Source of the DNA: Methyloradius palustris
GTDB lineage: Bacteria > Pseudomonadota > Gammaproteobacteria > Burkholderiales > Methylophilaceae
Assembly: GCF_019703875.1 (NCBI RefSeq)
Contig: NZ_AP024110.1
Location: 1,240,001-1,304,000 of the forward strand
Direction of reading: 5' to 3'
Length of the DNA stretch: 64,000 nt
Positions 43,778 through 50,610 of the stretch are shown here, piece by piece. Each line of letters begins with the position of its first letter. The first letter of the stretch is position 1. Both the position numbers and the translations under genes were made by a program. A model generated the notes under the pieces. It was not told where the DNA came from, searched no databases, and saw nothing but the letters and a program-made list of their open reading frames with translations.

Positions 43778-44320
43778 ATGTCTTCTCAGCAACTCATCTT
43801 AGATAAAATCACCAACGTGCTTAAAGCAACGCCAACCAATCTTGAAGCAGATTTGCTCAAGATTGTTGATGAAGCTGGTCGTATTTTTATCGGTGGCGCA
43901 GGACGTTCAGGTCTAGTTTCACGTTTCTTTGCGATGCGTTTGGTGCACAGTGGCTACAAAGTGAGTATGGTAGGTGAGATCGTTACACCAAGTATTCAAA
44001 GCGGTGATTTATTCATCGTTATTTCTGGTTCAGGCGAAACAGAAACCTTGTTGCCATTGGTTAGAAAAGCAAAATCACAAGGTGCAAAACTCGTTGTCAT
44101 TTCCATGAAGGCTAAATCAACAATGGCTGACTTGGCTGACTTAGTAGTACCTGTTGGTGCTAACAATACAGATTTGTTCGCTAAAACGCATGGTATGCCG
44201 ATGGGCACTACGTTTGAGCTTTCAACCTTGATCTTCCTTGAATCTGCTATCGCAACTTTAGTGGATCAGAAGGGTTTGACTGAAGAGGGTATGCGTGCGA
44301 TTCACGCAAATCTTGAGTAA
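43778..44320 (+). CDS. phi: 6-Phospho-3-hexuloisomerase
   Basis: Converts hexulose 6-phosphate to fructose 6-phosphate, the second RuMP step. A 180-residue single-SIS-domain protein. IFIGGAGRSGLVSRFFAMRL and VISGSGETETLLPL are shown in their core motifs GAGRSG and SGSGETE, the sugar-phosphate binding loops. THGMPMGTTFEL near the C-terminus is typical of MJ1247/PHI proteins. It is separated from hps by a terminator but clearly belongs with it. Confidence 0.96.
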   Translation: MSSQQLILDKITNVLKATPTNLEADLLKIVDEAGRIFIGGAGRSGLVSRFFAMRLVHSGYKVSMVGEIVTPSIQSGDLFIVISGSGETETLLPLVRKAKSQGAKLVVISMKAKSTMADLADLVVPVGANNTDLFAKTHGMPMGTTFELSTLIFLESAIATLVDQKGLTEEGMRAIHANLE

Positions 44321-44652
44321 TCTGGTTAAATCATATCATCGTCATATTAAATTGATAGATTAAGCAAATAAAACCGTAACTTACACATTATTCCGATGTG
44401 ATAATTTACGGTTTTATTTTGGCTACTTTTATTGAGTACCACTTACATACTTAAGCCATGCGCAATTAATGTCATGTATTGAATATGGAATCGATTACCC
44501 TATAAAATTAGTCAGATATATGTAATAATCTAGCAAATTTTTCGCGGCTCAACGTTAAACAGACGGGAGCCTTTTTCGGCGGCGCTAATCAAGCAAAGCT
44601 ACAATTGTTTCTATAATTCAACTTGTGGAAACTTAAATATTTGGAGAATGAA
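44321..44652. other. phi-fae intergenic region
   Basis: 332 bp without a gene. It holds the terminator of phi (44368-44416: ATAAAACCGTAA with TTACGGTTTTAT around an inner CACAT/ATGTG hairpin). A promoter-like TTGAAT-16-TATAAA lies at 44479-44506. A hairpin GGCTC (44546-44550)/GAGCC (44567-44571) with TTTTT follows. A second -10-like TATAAT sits at 44612-44617, then GGAG before fae. The arrangement suggests two promoters with an attenuator or short RNA between them. Confidence 0.5.
44368..44418 (+). terminator. Terminator of phi
   Basis: A long stem ATAAAACCGTAA (44368-44379)/TTACGGTTTTAT (44405-44416) encloses a second hairpin CACAT/ATGTG; a T-rich stretch follows. Confidence 0.78.
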
Positions 44653-45189
44653 ATGGCTGTTATTGATCGTGTTTTAGTGGGTGAGGCGCTTGTTATTGAC
44701 AATCGTCCAGACGGCAGTGGTCTTGATCTTTTGAACGTTGCCCATATCGACCTGATCATCGGACCACGTGGTAGCGCAGCAGAAGATGCTTTTGTGCGTA
44801 CACTGACCGATCAAAAAGAAGGTGTAAATGGCCTGTTGGCTGTTGTTGCTCCTAATCTGATGACCAAACCAGCAACTGTAATGTTTAATAAAGTAACCAT
44901 TAAAAATGGTAAACAAGCAGTTCAAATGTTTGGCCCAGCGCAACGCGGTGTTGCAATGGCGGTGATGGATTGTGTTGCTGATGGCACCATTCCTGAAGCT
45001 GAAGCTGAAGATGTATTTATCTGCGTTGGCGTATTTATCGATCACAAAGCTGATATTGATGAGCGTATCCAAGAGTGGAATTATCAAGCAACTAAGCAAG
45101 CTATCAAGAGCGCTGTCGCTCGCGAGCCTAAGGTTGCTGATGTATTGAAGGCTTATAAAGAGTCATCACACCCATTCGCTGCAAAATAA
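44653..45189 (+). CDS. fae: Formaldehyde-activating enzyme
   Basis: Condenses formaldehyde with H4MPT to methylene-H4MPT, the entry to the oxidation pathway. It is 178 aa from the ATG at 44653, with GGAG six bases upstream; an upstream TTG at 44623 is not needed. The catalytic histidine is in NVAHIDLIIGPRGSA. VMFNKVTI, KQAVQMFGPAQRGVAMAV and the final HPFAAK are typical. Compared with the Methylobacterium enzyme as I remember it, there is an insertion of about nine residues (NRPDGSGLD) before the catalytic histidine. It has its own terminator and leader and is expected to be highly expressed. Confidence 0.95.
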   Translation: MAVIDRVLVGEALVIDNRPDGSGLDLLNVAHIDLIIGPRGSAAEDAFVRTLTDQKEGVNGLLAVVAPNLMTKPATVMFNKVTIKNGKQAVQMFGPAQRGVAMAVMDCVADGTIPEAEAEDVFICVGVFIDHKADIDERIQEWNYQATKQAIKSAVAREPKVADVLKAYKESSHPFAAK

Positions 45190-45210
45190 TTCAGTTTTAA
45201 ACTGAGTTTA

Positions 45211-45246
45211 ATAAATAACGCCTCTTTCAGAGGCGTTATTTATTTG
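45211..45246. terminator. Bidirectional terminator between fae and the HisA-like gene
   Basis: A perfect 15-bp stem (45211-45225 with 45229-45243, core AACGCCTCT/AGAGGCGTT) with a three-base loop. AT-rich ends give T-runs on both strands, serving the two convergent genes. Confidence 0.9.
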
Positions 45247-45262
45247 TGCGAAGGGTTTTCAA

Positions 45263-45973
45263 TTACCGCAGTAGGCTGGTTTCATTGATGCTCTTTTGAT
45301 TGAGCAAGCCAGAGTGGATTGCGCTTGCAACAAGAGCGCCTTGGATGCCGAGTTTGTGGAGTTCTAACAAATCTTTTGCATGACGCACACCTCCTGCAGC
45401 ATAGAAGTGATGCTGAGGATTCTTGATAACGAACTCGCTAAGTTTCTTAATGTCTGGCCCCAAGCCGCTGCCGACTTTGGGCAAACTCATAATAATCACA
45501 TTTTTTGGCCACAATGAAGGCTCATGCAAAAGCGCTAATGGGCCGTGATAGCCGTCTTGCTTGAAGTCTAGGGACAATACGATCTCTTTGGCCGCATCAT
45601 CTTTCATGATGGCGTGATAATCCGCTATATCTATCAAGCTTTCGGTGCCTACGACCAACCTGATGTCCAAATCAGCCCATACAAATGTGGCTTCAAGCAC
45701 ACTAAATCCAGCGTCTAACCAGATTTCCAACTTCGGGTAATGATGTTGAATTTCTGTGATGATCTGGAGATGGTTGCCGTGCTTTTGTATGGCATTCAAG
45801 TCAGCGATATACAGGCGATCAAATCGGTATAATCTCATTAGTGCATGCACAATATCCAGCGGCTCGCTTGAGTCGCATAATGTCGAGATGATAGCTTGAT
45901 AGTTTTGCCTATCCCCAAGTTTGGCATGCACGACTTGGCCATCAAGTAAGTCAATGACAGGGATAATCTTCAA
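45263..45973 (-). CDS. HisA/HisF-family TIM-barrel protein of the C1-cofactor cluster
   Basis: 236-residue (beta/alpha)8 barrel related to HisA (N-terminus MKIIPVIDLLDGQVVHAK, and SLDFKQDGYHGP and AAGGVRHAKDLLEL at the phosphate-binding loops). True HisA is unlikely because the gene sits in a C1-cofactor cluster, away from his genes. Relatives occur in H4MPT clusters of other methylotrophs. It starts with TTG, 26 bases from the divergent TTG of the next gene. The reaction is unknown; a sugar- or furan-phosphate step would fit. Confidence 0.82.
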   Translation of the reverse strand: MKIIPVIDLLDGQVVHAKLGDRQNYQAIISTLCDSSEPLDIVHALMRLYRFDRLYIADLNAIQKHGNHLQIITEIQHHYPKLEIWLDAGFSVLEATFVWADLDIRLVVGTESLIDIADYHAIMKDDAAKEIVLSLDFKQDGYHGPLALLHEPSLWPKNVIIMSLPKVGSGLGPDIKKLSEFVIKNPQHHFYAAGGVRHAKDLLELHKLGIQGALVASAIHSGLLNQKSINETSLLR

Positions 45974-45999
45974 TTGAATTCCATGAGTAAGGTCTGTGT

Positions 46000-47058
46000 T
46001 TGAAAATCTTTGTATGTGAATTTATCACTGGCGGTGGATTATACCGCGAGGCACTAACCGTATCGTTAGCGCTGGAAGGTGAATTGATGCGCGATGCATT
46101 GCTTCATGATTTATCAGAAATTGATTACGTTCAAGTGCTGACTACTTACGATGCTCGGCTTGCCATGCCAAATCAGGCTCACAAGGTGATACCTATATCC
46201 TTTAGAGATGATGTTTGGCAGTCTTGGCATCAATGTATTGCTGAGTCAGATGCAGTCTGGATCATCGCCCCAGAAACCAATGGCATATTGGCCAAACTTA
46301 GTGAAATGGTTGAACAGCAATATAAGAAATTATTAGGCTGTGGTTTGGATTCCATCAAAGTGGCAACCAGCAAATGTGCTACTTACCAAGCATTTGCTGC
46401 TGCAAATATTCCCACCATTCCAACGTATAAGTTTTCAGAGTTTAAAGATCAGCAACTAGGTCAGTGTGATGGTTGGGTGGCAAAGCTTGATGATGGGGCA
46501 GGTTGTGAAGATAGCGCCTATTTTAAAGATAGCCTCAAGTTGGTCGACTGGATAGAAGCTGGGGAAAGAACTCATAGTCATATTGTGCAACCCTATCAAG
46601 AGGGCACCGCGGCCAGTATTTCCATGCTTTGCAAGGATGGCAAGGCATGGTTGTTAAGTTGCAACAGTCAAAAAATTGAACTGGATAGAAAACACGATAC
46701 AACTCCTTTTAGCTATGCTGGTAGCAGCATCAATGGCATGGCTAAGTATTGGCAAGCGTTTGATACCATCGCCCAGCAAGTGGCTACTGCCTTACCAACC
46801 TTGGCTGGTTATGTAGGCATAGACTTGATTGTGGATAATAGTGGCGAACACACTGAAGACCCCGCGATATACGTGCTAGAAATCAACCCACGCTTAACCA
46901 CGTCTTATGTTGGCTTGCGTGAAGCCACAGGCGTCAATGTTGCAGCGCTTATACTCCAATTGTTCAGTGCAGACTTAGACTATAATCAATCTTTTACGCA
47001 GCCTTTTTCATTGCCCGCTATCTCGCGCAATATTGTGGATATTTCCCTTCATGCTTAA
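46000..47058 (+). CDS. ATP-grasp ligase of the methylofuran/H4MPT cluster (Orf17/MfnD-like)
   Basis: 352-residue ATP-grasp protein. The N-terminus KIFVCEFITGGGLYREAL and the C-terminal YVLEINPRLTTSYVGLREA metal-binding block match the family that includes archaeal MfnD (tyramine-glutamate ligase). WVAKLDDGAGCEDS is the nucleotide-binding region. Translation starts at TTG with TAAGG seven bases upstream. It overlaps the next gene by eight bases. A role in joining glutamate to the tyrosine/tyramine part of methylofuran is inferred. Confidence 0.86.
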   Translation: MKIFVCEFITGGGLYREALTVSLALEGELMRDALLHDLSEIDYVQVLTTYDARLAMPNQAHKVIPISFRDDVWQSWHQCIAESDAVWIIAPETNGILAKLSEMVEQQYKKLLGCGLDSIKVATSKCATYQAFAAANIPTIPTYKFSEFKDQQLGQCDGWVAKLDDGAGCEDSAYFKDSLKLVDWIEAGERTHSHIVQPYQEGTAASISMLCKDGKAWLLSCNSQKIELDRKHDTTPFSYAGSSINGMAKYWQAFDTIAQQVATALPTLAGYVGIDLIVDNSGEHTEDPAIYVLEINPRLTTSYVGLREATGVNVAALILQLFSADLDYNQSFTQPFSLPAISRNIVDISLHA

Positions 47059-48106
47059 TTCATCAGCTACACCGAAAACCATTCTAGGTTGGGATGTCGG
47101 TGGAGCACACCTGAAAGCAGCCCTAGTTGATGCTGATGGTGTTGCAATTCAGGTGATTCAGGTGGCTTGCCCGCTTTGGCGTGGCATTGATAAGCTTGAA
47201 GCCGCAATTGATCATATCCTCAGCCAGTTAAAACAAAAGCCTTCGAGCCATGTAGTTACCATGACGGGTGAGCTCGCCGATATATTTCCTGACCGCCATG
47301 CAGGCGTAGTCAACATTGCAGAATGCATGCAACAGCGTCTATCAGGTAATGTTAGTTTTTATGCTGGGCCAAAAGGCTTCGTTGATTTTTCGAGTATAAA
47401 AGCATCTGTACCTGTAATCGCGTCAGCCAATTGGCATGCCAGTGCCAGCTTTATTGCCAAAAAAGTTGAAGAGGGAGTTTTTATTGATATTGGCAGCACA
47501 ACAGCCGATATTATTTTGCTTGCCAGCAACAGTCCGCAACATCGCGGATTTAGCGATGCTGAACGCATGCAATATGAAGAGTTGGTTTACACAGGCGTGA
47601 TTCGTACGCCCTTGATGGCAGTCACGACGCAAATCCCATTCGCTGGCGAGTGGCGTAAGCTAGCCGCAGAGCATTTTGCAACTACAGCTGATGTTTACAG
47701 GTTAACTGGCGATTTGAACGAAGCTGAAGACATGGCAGAAACAGCCGATGGCACAGGTAAAACTCCACATGAAAGCGCACGCCGATTGGCGCGCATGATT
47801 GGGCAAGATGTGAGTGATGCCAGTATGGATGCCTGGCTTAGCCTAGCACTAGCATTTAAACACGAACAAATAGACAGCTTGAAGAGCGCAGTGCTACGCT
47901 CGCTCTCTCGCAATCTAATCTCTACAAACGCACCCATCATAGGCGCTGGCGCAGGTAGCTTTCTGGTGCGAGAACTGGCCAGGCAGCTAGATCGATCATA
48001 TATAGAAAGCAGTAGCTTGGTTAAAGGTAACTCATCTGATGATCAGCGTTGGGCAGCGGTCTGCCTGCCAGCATACGCAGTGGCTGCTTTAGGCAGAATT
48101 GATTGA
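47051..48106 (+). CDS. H4MPT-linked C1 transfer pathway protein (Orf19/MfnF-like)
   Basis: 351-residue member of the hydantoinase/oxoprolinase-related ASKHA family. ILGWDVGGAHLKAALVDADG carries the phosphate-1-type motif, shown in GWDVGGAHLKAAL. FIDIGSTTADIILL is the second phosphate motif. Archaeal MfnF joins the furan phosphate to the phenol part of methanofuran, and this family is its methylotroph counterpart. The ATG at 47051 overlaps the previous gene by eight bases, and the stop TGA shares a base with the pabB ATG. Confidence 0.86.
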   Translation: MLNSSATPKTILGWDVGGAHLKAALVDADGVAIQVIQVACPLWRGIDKLEAAIDHILSQLKQKPSSHVVTMTGELADIFPDRHAGVVNIAECMQQRLSGNVSFYAGPKGFVDFSSIKASVPVIASANWHASASFIAKKVEEGVFIDIGSTTADIILLASNSPQHRGFSDAERMQYEELVYTGVIRTPLMAVTTQIPFAGEWRKLAAEHFATTADVYRLTGDLNEAEDMAETADGTGKTPHESARRLARMIGQDVSDASMDAWLSLALAFKHEQIDSLKSAVLRSLSRNLISTNAPIIGAGAGSFLVRELARQLDRSYIESSSLVKGNSSDDQRWAAVCLPAYAVAALGRID

Positions 48107-49491
48107 TGGGCGCACTATTGAAACATCAAATAGCCTATACCAGCGACAGCGCTACTTTGTTTGCGCGCATTGTGCATATGCCCTGGGCCGTTTATTTAGA
48201 TAGCGGGCAGCCGCAGAGCCAATATGGCCGTTACGACATCATGAGCGCTAACCCATTTATAACCATTACCTGCAAAGACGGTGGTACCGAACTCACAGAC
48301 AAAACGGGTGTGCGGGTTTCTACTGATGACCCATTTACTATTCTTAAAAATATACTCAGCGCATTTCATATCGAAAACACCGAGTTGCCTTTTGAAGGCG
48401 GTGCGATAGGCTATTTTGCTTATGATCTGGTGCGCAGTATTGAAGTCCTCCCTGAACTTGCCTTGGATAGCGAAAACATTCCACAGATGATGGTCGGTAT
48501 TTATGATTGGGCAGTGGTGGTCGATCACCGAGAGCAAAAGACCTGGCTAGTCAGCCATGAGTTTGATGCTGATACTCGAGAACAATGGCCTGAGCTATGC
48601 GAGCTATTTGATGTAGAGAGTCAGCCCGCTGAGCCAGAAAAAAAGAGCTTCAAAGTGAGCTCTGAGGTTAAATCCAATATGGATTTACCTACTTATGCAA
48701 AGGCATTTGTTCGTATTCAGCACTACATTCACGAAGGTGATTGCTATCAGGTGAACCTTGCGCAACGCTTCAGTGCACAAGCGACAGGCGATGCATGGCT
48801 GGCCTACCAGCACTTGCGCAAAATCAGCCCTGCGCCATTCCTCGCTTATATGCAGCTGCCCGAATTACAGATTTTATCTGCTTCACCAGAACGCTTCTTG
48901 CAGGTGAAGGGCGATCATGTTGAAACGCGGCCCATTAAAGGTACACGTCCACGATCGGCAGATAATACTCAAGATAAGCAAAATTCGGATGACTTGAAAG
49001 CCAGCCTCAAAGACCGCGCAGAAAACCTCATGATTGTTGATCTGCTGCGTAACGACATTAGCAAAACCTGCGTGATAGGTTCTGTAAAAGCAGACCGCCT
49101 TTTTGCGCTGGAAAGCTTTGCTAATGTGCACCATTTAGTCAGCACTGTGACAGGGCAATTGGCGCCAGACAAAACCGCCATAGACCTTCTAAAAGGCTGT
49201 TTTCCAGGCGGTTCAATCACTGGCGCTCCTAAGCTGCGTGCTGCGGAGATTATTGAAGAGCTGGAGCCAAACAAGCGCGGTGTTTATTGCGGGGCTATCG
49301 GCTATATTGGGTTTGATGGCAATATGGATACTAATATTGCCATACGCACTGCAGTTTACTCTAAAGGTGAGATTCGTTTTTGGGCGGGTGGTGGAATTGT
49401 TGCAGATTCGGAAATGCAAAAGGAGTACTGCGAAACCTGGGATAAAGCTTCATCTATGCTAGAGTTGATGCAGCATTTCAGTATCATTTAA
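48106..49491 (+). CDS. pabB: Aminodeoxychorismate synthase component I
   Basis: Makes aminodeoxychorismate for p-aminobenzoate. It is 461 aa of the anthranilate synthase I family. The motif PIKGTRPR, with Lys in place of the TrpE Ala, marks PabB. FPGGSITGAPKLRAAEII in shorter form (GGSITGAPK) and GAIGYIG are also typical. It sits in the cofactor cluster and overlaps the upstream gene as TGATG. pABA feeds both folate and the beta-RFAP synthase of H4MPT synthesis, which explains the location. The glutaminase partner and lyase (PabA, PabC) are not in the window. Confidence 0.94.
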   Translation: MGALLKHQIAYTSDSATLFARIVHMPWAVYLDSGQPQSQYGRYDIMSANPFITITCKDGGTELTDKTGVRVSTDDPFTILKNILSAFHIENTELPFEGGAIGYFAYDLVRSIEVLPELALDSENIPQMMVGIYDWAVVVDHREQKTWLVSHEFDADTREQWPELCELFDVESQPAEPEKKSFKVSSEVKSNMDLPTYAKAFVRIQHYIHEGDCYQVNLAQRFSAQATGDAWLAYQHLRKISPAPFLAYMQLPELQILSASPERFLQVKGDHVETRPIKGTRPRSADNTQDKQNSDDLKASLKDRAENLMIVDLLRNDISKTCVIGSVKADRLFALESFANVHHLVSTVTGQLAPDKTAIDLLKGCFPGGSITGAPKLRAAEIIEELEPNKRGVYCGAIGYIGFDGNMDTNIAIRTAVYSKGEIRFWAGGGIVADSEMQKEYCETWDKASSMLELMQHFSII

Positions 49492-49569
49492 GCGAGCTCT
49501 TATTAAGCAAATTGTTACACTTAATACATCACCGTAATACACTACAAAAACAATACAGAAAGGCTTTGC

Positions 49570-50199
49570 ATGTGGATTGTTAAATTAGGCGGCAGCCTCT
49601 TGGGTTCGCCAGAGTTAAAGCAGTGGCTTGAAGTGTTCGCGCAGCACGGTGATGGCAAGATTGTGATTGTTCCAGGCGGCGGAATACTGGCCGATGCGGT
49701 CCATGAATCCCAAGTGATTAGTGGCTGTAGCGACGCAGTGGCACACCAGATGGCGGTGATGGCGATGGATCAATTTGGCGTACTTATGGCAGGCTTAAAC
49801 CCCAAGCTAGTGACTGCTGAAAGTGAGCTTGAAATCGCGGAACGTGGCTGGCAACATCGCGCGATTGTTTGGCTACCCTCAAAAATGGTCTGTGCTGACG
49901 ACACCATTCCCACTACGTGGCAGGTGACGTCCGATAGCCTCGCTGCCTGGCTGGCCAGCAAACTCAATGCAGAACATCTGATTCTTGTTAAATCGGAGCG
50001 CCCACAGGGCGTAGATCAAGTATCGCTTGAACGCCTGACTAAAGATGGTTATGTGGACGACCATTTTGGCGATTATATCGTCGGTAGAAACTTCAATACA
50101 TGGGTAGTTGGCCGTCAGGATTACACAGCATTTAGCGAGAAGATTTCGGAAGAGATATTGGTTGAAACAGGTTTGCCCGTTCGATGTTCTTGGAACTAA
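49570..50199 (+). CDS. Amino-acid kinase family protein (Orf20/MfnE-like)
   Basis: 209-residue kinase with the amino-acid kinase fold. MWIVKLGGSLLGSPELKQWL has the ATP lysine and glycine loop, KIVIVPGGGILADAV the second glycine loop, and WQVTSDSLAAWLASKL the substrate region. Archaeal MfnE of this family phosphorylates 5-(aminomethyl)-3-furanmethanol phosphate in methanofuran synthesis. AAAGG stands six bases before the ATG. The position beside the MfnF-like gene supports the same role here. Confidence 0.86.
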   Translation: MWIVKLGGSLLGSPELKQWLEVFAQHGDGKIVIVPGGGILADAVHESQVISGCSDAVAHQMAVMAMDQFGVLMAGLNPKLVTAESELEIAERGWQHRAIVWLPSKMVCADDTIPTTWQVTSDSLAAWLASKLNAEHLILVKSERPQGVDQVSLERLTKDGYVDDHFGDYIVGRNFNTWVVGRQDYTAFSEKISEEILVETGLPVRCSWN

Positions 50200-50214
50200 T
50201 GCTGGGAGTCTAAT

Positions 50215-50598
50215 ATGGCTGAGTCAAGCAATGAACGTACATATACTGAAGCGGAAATAAACACCAAGATCGCCGCTGAATTTCCACACTGGTATTTTGA
50301 AGATGGCTGGATACGTCGCAAATACAAAACCAGCGGATGGAAAGGAACGTTAATGGTGGTTAACACCATAGGCCACCTAGCAGAGGCAGCTTGGCATCAC
50401 CCGGATCTCACCGTTTCTTATGCCTTTGTCATCGTGAAACTTTGCACCCATAGTGCTAAAGGGATTACTGATAAAGATTGGGAGCTGGCAAAAAAGATTG
50501 AAGATGTGATTCAATGGCAGCCAGGTAAAGATGGCGGTTCTTTGGAAGGTACGCCAAATGAGGACGCACGATTTAAATACATCAAATATGATAATTAA
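50215..50598 (+). CDS. Pterin-4a-carbinolamine dehydratase family protein
   Basis: 127-residue protein of the PCD/DCoH family. The conserved core is the HHP-like LAEAAWHHPDLTVSY with flanking FVIVKLCTHSAKGIT, shown in shorter motifs AWHHPDL and CTHSAKG. PCD proteins recycle aromatic-hydroxylase pterins, but no such hydroxylase is near. In methylotrophs the gene accompanies H4MPT genes, so a pterin-synthesis role is likely. GGGAG precedes the ATG. Its stop lies in one arm of an inverted repeat shared with the convergent RND gene. Confidence 0.88.
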   Translation: MAESSNERTYTEAEINTKIAAEFPHWYFEDGWIRRKYKTSGWKGTLMVVNTIGHLAEAAWHHPDLTVSYAFVIVKLCTHSAKGITDKDWELAKKIEDVIQWQPGKDGGSLEGTPNEDARFKYIKYDN

Positions 50599-50610
50599 TT
50601 GTTAATTATC
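50590..50610. repeat. Inverted repeat spanning two convergent stop codons
   Basis: GATAATTAA (50590-50598) and TTAATTATC (50602-50610) are perfect inverse complements around TTG. Each arm encodes Asp-Asn-stop of one of the two convergent genes. It may act as a weak bidirectional terminator or transcript-end structure. Confidence 0.6.

Noticed and set aside
45263..45973. Calling the HisA-like gene a histidine-biosynthesis hisA
   Set aside because: It is not with his genes and is embedded among methylofuran/H4MPT synthesis genes, so a cofactor role is more likely.
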